Source: Thermoflexales bacterium
Lineage (GTDB): Bacteria > Chloroflexota > Anaerolineae > Fen-1058
DNA: 33,965 nucleotides
Direction of reading: 5' to 3'
Assembly (NCBI GenBank): GCA_016931085.1
Contig: JAFGFO010000320.1
Coordinates: 1 to 33,965, forward strand
Under the pieces are notes generated by a model. That model saw only the letters and a program-made list of their open reading frames with translations. It was not told where the DNA came from and ran no database searches. Positions 30,593 to 33,965 of this stretch are shown here, in pieces; positions within the stretch are counted from its first letter, which is position 1; every line of letters begins with the position of its first letter. The translations under genes were made by a program, and so were the position numbers.

Positions 30593-33424
30593 TCATGATA
30601 TCCTACTTGTTCCAGGCAGGGTGAACCTCGTCACCAGCGCCTGCAAAGCTTGCGCCATGTCGCTCAAGTTCTGGGCCGAGGCGGTGACTTCTTCCGTCTG
30701 GGCATTGGCCTCTTCGACCGAGGCGGCCACTTCCTCGGCTGAGGCGCTGTTCTCCTCCGAGATGCCGGCGATGTTCTCGATCGCCTGCGTCACCTGGTCC
30801 GAGCTGGCCGCCATCTCCTCTGTCGCGGCGGTGTTCTCCTCCACCACCGCTGACACGGCGTCCATCGCACCCACCAACTCGCCGGACAGCGTCCCCATCT
30901 CCCCGGCCGCCGCGGCAATCTCGTTCATCTGCCGGTTGGCATCCTCGGTGGCGAGCAGGATGTCCTTCAAGGCCTGCCCGGCCTCGCCAGCCCGTACCAC
31001 CCCAACTTCCACCTCCCGTGTCCCTTCGTCCATCGCCTGCACTGCCTCGGCGATCGTGGACTGCACCTCCTCAATCAGCTCGGAAATCTCGCGCGTGGCC
31101 TGAGCCGATTTTTCCGACAGCTCCCGCACCGCGTCGGCCACCACCGCAAAGCCGCGCCCCTGCTCCCCGGCCCGCGCCGCCTCGATCGCCGCGTTGAGTG
31201 CCAACAGGTTCGTCTGTGAGGCGATGTTGTCGATCGTCTCCACGATGGCGCCGATCTGCTTCGAGCGCTGGCCCATCTCGCGCACCTTCTGGGCCGAAAA
31301 GCCCACCTTGGTGTGGATGGCCTGGATGTTCTTGACCGTCTCTTCGACCGTGTGCGCACCCCGCCGGGCGGTCTCGGCCGCCTGGGCTGAGCCAAGCGCC
31401 ATCGACTGGGCGTTGGCGCCCATCTGCCCGAAGGCGCTCGCTATCTGGGTTGTGAGGTCCGCCGATTTGGCCACGGCATCTGCCTGCTCCTGGGCGCCCC
31501 TGGCTACACTGTTGATGGATTGAGCCAATTGCTCGACCGAGGCCGCCGTGCGAGTGATGATCTCCGCCTGCTGGCTGGTGCCCTCGGCCACCTGCTGGAT
31601 GGTGGTGGCCACCTGGCTGGTAGCCAGCCCGGCCTGATCGGAAGCCTCCGCCATCTGCTCCGAGGCCACGCTGACAGTGTGCGCATTTTCGGCCACTTGA
31701 TGGATCAACTCTCGCAGGTTGGCGATCATCTGGGCAAAGGCAGTGCCTAGCGCGTCACGGCCGGATTGGGGCCTCACTTCCGCGGTGAGATCGCCCCCGG
31801 CCAGGTGCCCGGCCGCGGCGGCCATGGTTTGCTGGTAGTCGATCATGCGGGCAAAGGCTAGGCCCAGCACATCTTGATCTGAATGTGGGCTGACAGTTGT
31901 ACTCACGTCGCCCTCGGCCAGCTGCCCGGCCGCGGCGGCCATGGCTTTCTGGTAGTCAATCATGCGGGCAAAGGCCAGGCCCAGCACATCTTGATCGGAT
32001 TGAGGTGTGACAGCCGCGCTCACATCGCCCCCGGCCAGCCGGCCGGCAGCGGCGGCCATGTCTTGCAAGTAGGCGATCATCTGGCCAAACGCCTGTCCCA
32101 GGATATCTTTTTCTCCCCTGGAGCGGACGTCAACGCTCAGCTTGCCGGCAGCGATTTGCTGGGCGTTGGATGCCATCTCTCGAACGTAGGCGCGCAAATC
32201 CTGAAAAGCGCGCAGCAAGTCGCCTGTTTCGTCGCCTCGCTGCATCACGTCACTCCCAAGGCGGGTATCGTCCTTTGCCGCGTCCCCCAATGCCAGTCGC
32301 CGGGCCTGGTGCGTCGCGGCAACCAGCGGCAGCGCGATGGAGCGCGCCGCCCCAAGTCCGACCAGGGCCATCACCGTGGCAACAACAGCCGCCACCAACA
32401 ATCCGCTCGGCAGCGTTTCGAGAATATCCGCATTGACTTCACTGCGATCCTGGTCGAGCAGGATAGTCCATCCAAGCGACTCGGCCAGTTCCCCATCCAA
32501 GACTTGATAGGCAACAATCGCCGGGTTCCCATCCAGGTCGTGCAAGTCACTGCGCCATGCGCCCTTTCCTCCCCTGATAGCCGTGAGGATCTCTTGGGGT
32601 GCCGGCTGCATCAGCAGGTTGGGATTTTGCGCGTAGAGAATCCGTCCATTGCGATCCAGGAGCGCCGCATGTCCCGTTTTTCCAAAGCTCAGCTCGGGCA
32701 GTGCCCTAAACACGAGCGAGATATCGACCGTGCCGCGCAGCACGCCGATGACGGCCTGTCCCTTTTTGTCGCGGATGGGCACGCCGATGTCAATCGCCCA
32801 CACCTGGGCGCTGTCATCATAGTCTACCTCGCTAATAAAGTTTTTCCCCCGCCCGCTGTTATAAGCGCCTTGCCACCAGGCCTCGTCGGACTGCACGTAA
32901 TCGCTGGTGCGCCCACTCATCCCCACGTTGAGCCCTTCGACGTCGGTCACAAAGACTTCTACTTCTTCTGGAAAAGCTCGCAAAAAAGCCTTCAGATGAG
33001 CACTGATCTCGTTGTCGGCGATTTGCGCGACGAGCGCAGCTGCGCTTGGATCCCGGTCTTGCCAGGCCCGGTCCAAGGCAGCTATCTCGGCCTCCAGCTC
33101 AGCCCGGTCGCGACCGGCGTGCGCCTCCCTGGCCGCTTCCACCGCCTCGATGATGGAAGGCGAGAGCGCCAGGGTTTCGAGTGCCTTCACACTGCCATCG
33201 ACGACGTTGGCGGAGCGCTGCAGCGCTTCGCGCCCATAGTTGGCCAACTCTTGACCGCGCATTTGCGTGATGTTGTTGGAGAGGGTGAGATAATTAAACA
33301 GCGTCAAAAAGAACACCAACACGATCACGACAAAGAGAACGACGCTCACTACCTTGTTGCGGATCTTCCAATGGGCCGGGTTGAAAGCTCTCCCTACGCT
33401 CAGTGTCGGCTGTTGTTGAACCAT
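30593..33424 (-). CDS. Methyl-accepting chemotaxis protein with dCache-like sensor and poly-HAMP
   Basis: A 943-aa receptor. TM1 (about 24-47) and TM2 (about 345-368) bracket a roughly 300-residue external domain with double-Cache features, including the [20 protein letters not shown] segment followed by GVPI and GVLRG. After TM2 come a HAMP domain and at least four repeated HAMP-like units, two with the same [22 protein letters not shown] or [22 protein letters not shown] segment. The signalling domain has the conserved tip ([20 protein letters not shown]). The ATG at 33424 follows AGGAGTG. Double-Cache domains usually bind small molecules such as amino acids or organic acids; the ligand here is unknown. 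First intact gene of the chemotaxis operon. Confidence 0.94.
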   Translation of the reverse strand: MVQQQPTLSVGRAFNPAHWKIRNKVVSVVLFVVIVLVFFLTLFNYLTLSNNITQMRGQELANYGREALQRSANVVDGSVKALETLALSPSIIEAVEAAREAHAGRDRAELEAEIAALDRAWQDRDPSAAALVAQIADNEISAHLKAFLRAFPEEVEVFVTDVEGLNVGMSGRTSDYVQSDEAWWQGAYNSGRGKNFISEVDYDDSAQVWAIDIGVPIRDKKGQAVIGVLRGTVDISLVFRALPELSFGKTGHAALLDRNGRILYAQNPNLLMQPAPQEILTAIRGGKGAWRSDLHDLDGNPAIVAYQVLDGELAESLGWTILLDQDRSEVNADILETLPSGLLVAAVVATVMALVGLGAARSIALPLVAATHQARRLALGDAAKDDTRLGSDVMQRGDETGDLLRAFQDLRAYVREMASNAQQIAAGKLSVDVRSRGEKDILGQAFGQMIAYLQDMAAAAGRLAGGDVSAAVTPQSDQDVLGLAFARMIDYQKAMAAAAGQLAEGDVSTTVSPHSDQDVLGLAFARMIDYQQTMAAAAGHLAGGDLTAEVRPQSGRDALGTAFAQMIANLRELIHQVAENAHTVSVASEQMAEASDQAGLATSQVATTIQQVAEGTSQQAEIITRTAASVEQLAQSINSVARGAQEQADAVAKSADLTTQIASAFGQMGANAQSMALGSAQAAETARRGAHTVEETVKNIQAIHTKVGFSAQKVREMGQRSKQIGAIVETIDNIASQTNLLALNAAIEAARAGEQGRGFAVVADAVRELSEKSAQATREISELIEEVQSTIAEAVQAMDEGTREVEVGVVRAGEAGQALKDILLATEDANRQMNEIAAAAGEMGTLSGELVGAMDAVSAVVEENTAATEEMAASSDQVTQAIENIAGISEENSASAEEVAASVEEANAQTEEVTASAQNLSDMAQALQALVTRFTLPGTSRIS

Positions 33425-33471
33425 TGCACACTCCTAGACATCGATACGTTTCGATCTCAACGCCCTTGCGC

Positions 33472-33572
33472 CTACGCCCGCGACGTCCTACCTGAAACAG
33501 GTAAAGTAAAGCGCGCCACCAGCGCCTGCAAAGCTTGCGCCATGTCGCTCAAGCCCTGGGCCGAGACGGGGG
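33472..33572 (-). pseudogene. Remnant C-terminus of a third chemoreceptor
   Basis: The minus strand encodes [20 protein letters not shown] followed by LPVSGRTSRA and a stop, matching the ends of both intact receptors ([20 protein letters not shown] in one). The match stops abruptly at about 33572. Just upstream an AGGAGTG ribosome site (about 33642) resembles that of the 943-aa receptor gene, but it is followed by only a short frame. The simplest reading is an internal deletion that left only the tip of a receptor gene at the head of the operon. Confidence 0.85.
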
Positions 33573-33743
33573 TTACCCCAGAAGCCGAAATTCCGCCTCG
33601 GGGATGGATAGGCGTTTGAACGGGTTGATATTGTACACTCCTTGCGTATTGCGTATGACGTATCGCGTGGGCGAGTCCCCAGTTGCTGATCCATGCTCCC
33701 TCACCTCAAACATGCCCTGGCCATGGGGGGTGGCCATGATTTC

Positions 33744-33774
33744 ATTATATCACAAAAAGGATTATTTTTGTCAA
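33744..33774 (-). promoter_or_regulatory. Promoter of the chemotaxis operon
   Basis: In minus-strand orientation, TTGACA (33774-33769), a 19-bp spacer and TATAAT (33749-33744), with TGA before the -10 box (extended -10). Transcription would start near 33737, cross the receptor remnant and enter the chemoreceptor and che genes. The remaining gap, 33573-33740, holds the short word GCGTATTGCGTATGACG and no gene. Confidence 0.75.
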
Positions 33775-33820
33775 CGTTATGTGACAATTGTAGTGTAGGC
33801 CGGGGGGCTTGGCCCGTTAA

Positions 33821-33860
33821 CACAAAACGCAGAGGGGGGGGAGAAAGTCGACCCTCTGCG
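33821..33860 (-). terminator. Intrinsic terminator of the upstream response regulator gene
   Basis: Minus-strand RNA folds CGCAGAGGG with CCCTCTGCG (9 bp) followed by TTTTGTGTT. It lies 37 bases after the stop of the response regulator at the window edge and separates that transcript from the chemotaxis promoter. Confidence 0.8.
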
Positions 33861-33897
33861 CCAATATATCACGTTTTACGTTTCACGCTTTACGTCT

Positions 33898-33965
33898 TCA
33901 ATTCACCTTGCCGGCGACTTTTTTCAGCGCCATCAGCAGCATAGCCGGCGGGACAGGCTTGACCA
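33898..33965 (-). CDS. Response regulator C-terminus (partial, runs off the window)
   Basis: The minus strand reads VKPVPPAMLLMALKKVAGKV, N, stop, entering from the window edge. VKPVPP is the conserved lysine-proline end of a receiver domain and matches the adjacent CheY (VKPVPPIKLLLSLKKALR). Only the last 22 residues are inside the window. The 3' gap (33861-33897) contains an ACGTTTTACGTTTCACG-type low-complexity word. This is probably another single-domain CheY or the end of a larger regulator. Confidence 0.85.
   Translation of the reverse strand, partial: VKPVPPAMLLMALKKVAGKVN

Noticed and set aside
31883..33619. Long plus-strand open frame antisense to the 943-aa chemoreceptor (578 codons)
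   Set aside because: The minus frame is a clear chemoreceptor; the plus peptide has no recognisable fold and no ribosome site.
1..33965. tRNA gene as the integration target of the element
   Set aside because: I found no tRNA-like cloverleaf or TTC-containing T-arm at either boundary.

Overview
The window looks like chromosome of a Chloroflexota-type bacterium (Anaerolineae or Caldilineae-like; this is inferred from a CheC-bearing, non-proteobacterial chemotaxis operon, AGGAGG-type ribosome sites, moderately high GC and many short palindromic intergenic repeats). It holds two very different halves.

Left half, about 65-15838: one integrated mobile element with every gene on the minus strand. 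From its right end leftward it carries a tyrosine integrase, a 216-aa protein with a C-terminal helix-turn-helix, a small ribbon-helix-helix (RHH) protein, a TOPRIM primase-helicase, a TubC_N-like small protein, a PcfJ-like protein, a zinc-ribbon protein, a small and a large terminase subunit, two small proteins (one coiled-coil), a second RHH protein, then a membrane protein with a winged helix, an FtsK/TraB-like DNA translocase, a two-TM protein, a coiled-coil protein, a large serine integrase and a last small protein. There is no portal, capsid, tail or relaxase gene. The element therefore joins terminase-based packaging genes with a translocase plus multi-TM protein set that recalls the double-stranded DNA transfer systems of actinobacterial integrative elements, and it has two unrelated integrases, one at each end.

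Its transcription layout is unusual. Three intrinsic terminators lie directly against the Shine-Dalgarno sequences of operon-leading genes (14713, 13980, 5681). At two of them (5681 and 14713) the opposite strand has a good sigma70-like promoter and hairpin that would make a short countertranscript over the leader. At 5681 the leader also contains an exact 9-nt antiterminator arm. This matches the geometry of pT181/pIP501-type countertranscript-driven attenuation. The 3' part of the primase gene contains iteron-like arrays and a 38-bp inverted repeat (a possible origin), and the 3' part of the translocase gene contains a 15-bp inverted repeat around a 12-bp palindrome (a possible transfer or packaging site).

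Right half, 15840-33965: host genes. A type II P-type (Ca2+-ATPase-like) pump and a UbiB/ABC1 family kinase-like protein are on the plus strand. Converging on them from the right, on the minus strand, are hypA and hypB (nickel insertion), an ATP-grasp protein and a complete chemotaxis operon in the order mcp-mcp-cheW-cheA-cheC-like-cheY-cheY-cheB-cheR, transcribed leftward from a promoter near 33744. A broken third mcp lies at the operon head, and the C-terminus of another response regulator runs off the right edge. Gaps between host genes contain a 137-bp MITE-like palindrome, a 19-bp tandem repeat, a 14-bp AT-rich tandem repeat and other short repeated words. I saw no tRNA, rRNA or CRISPR array.
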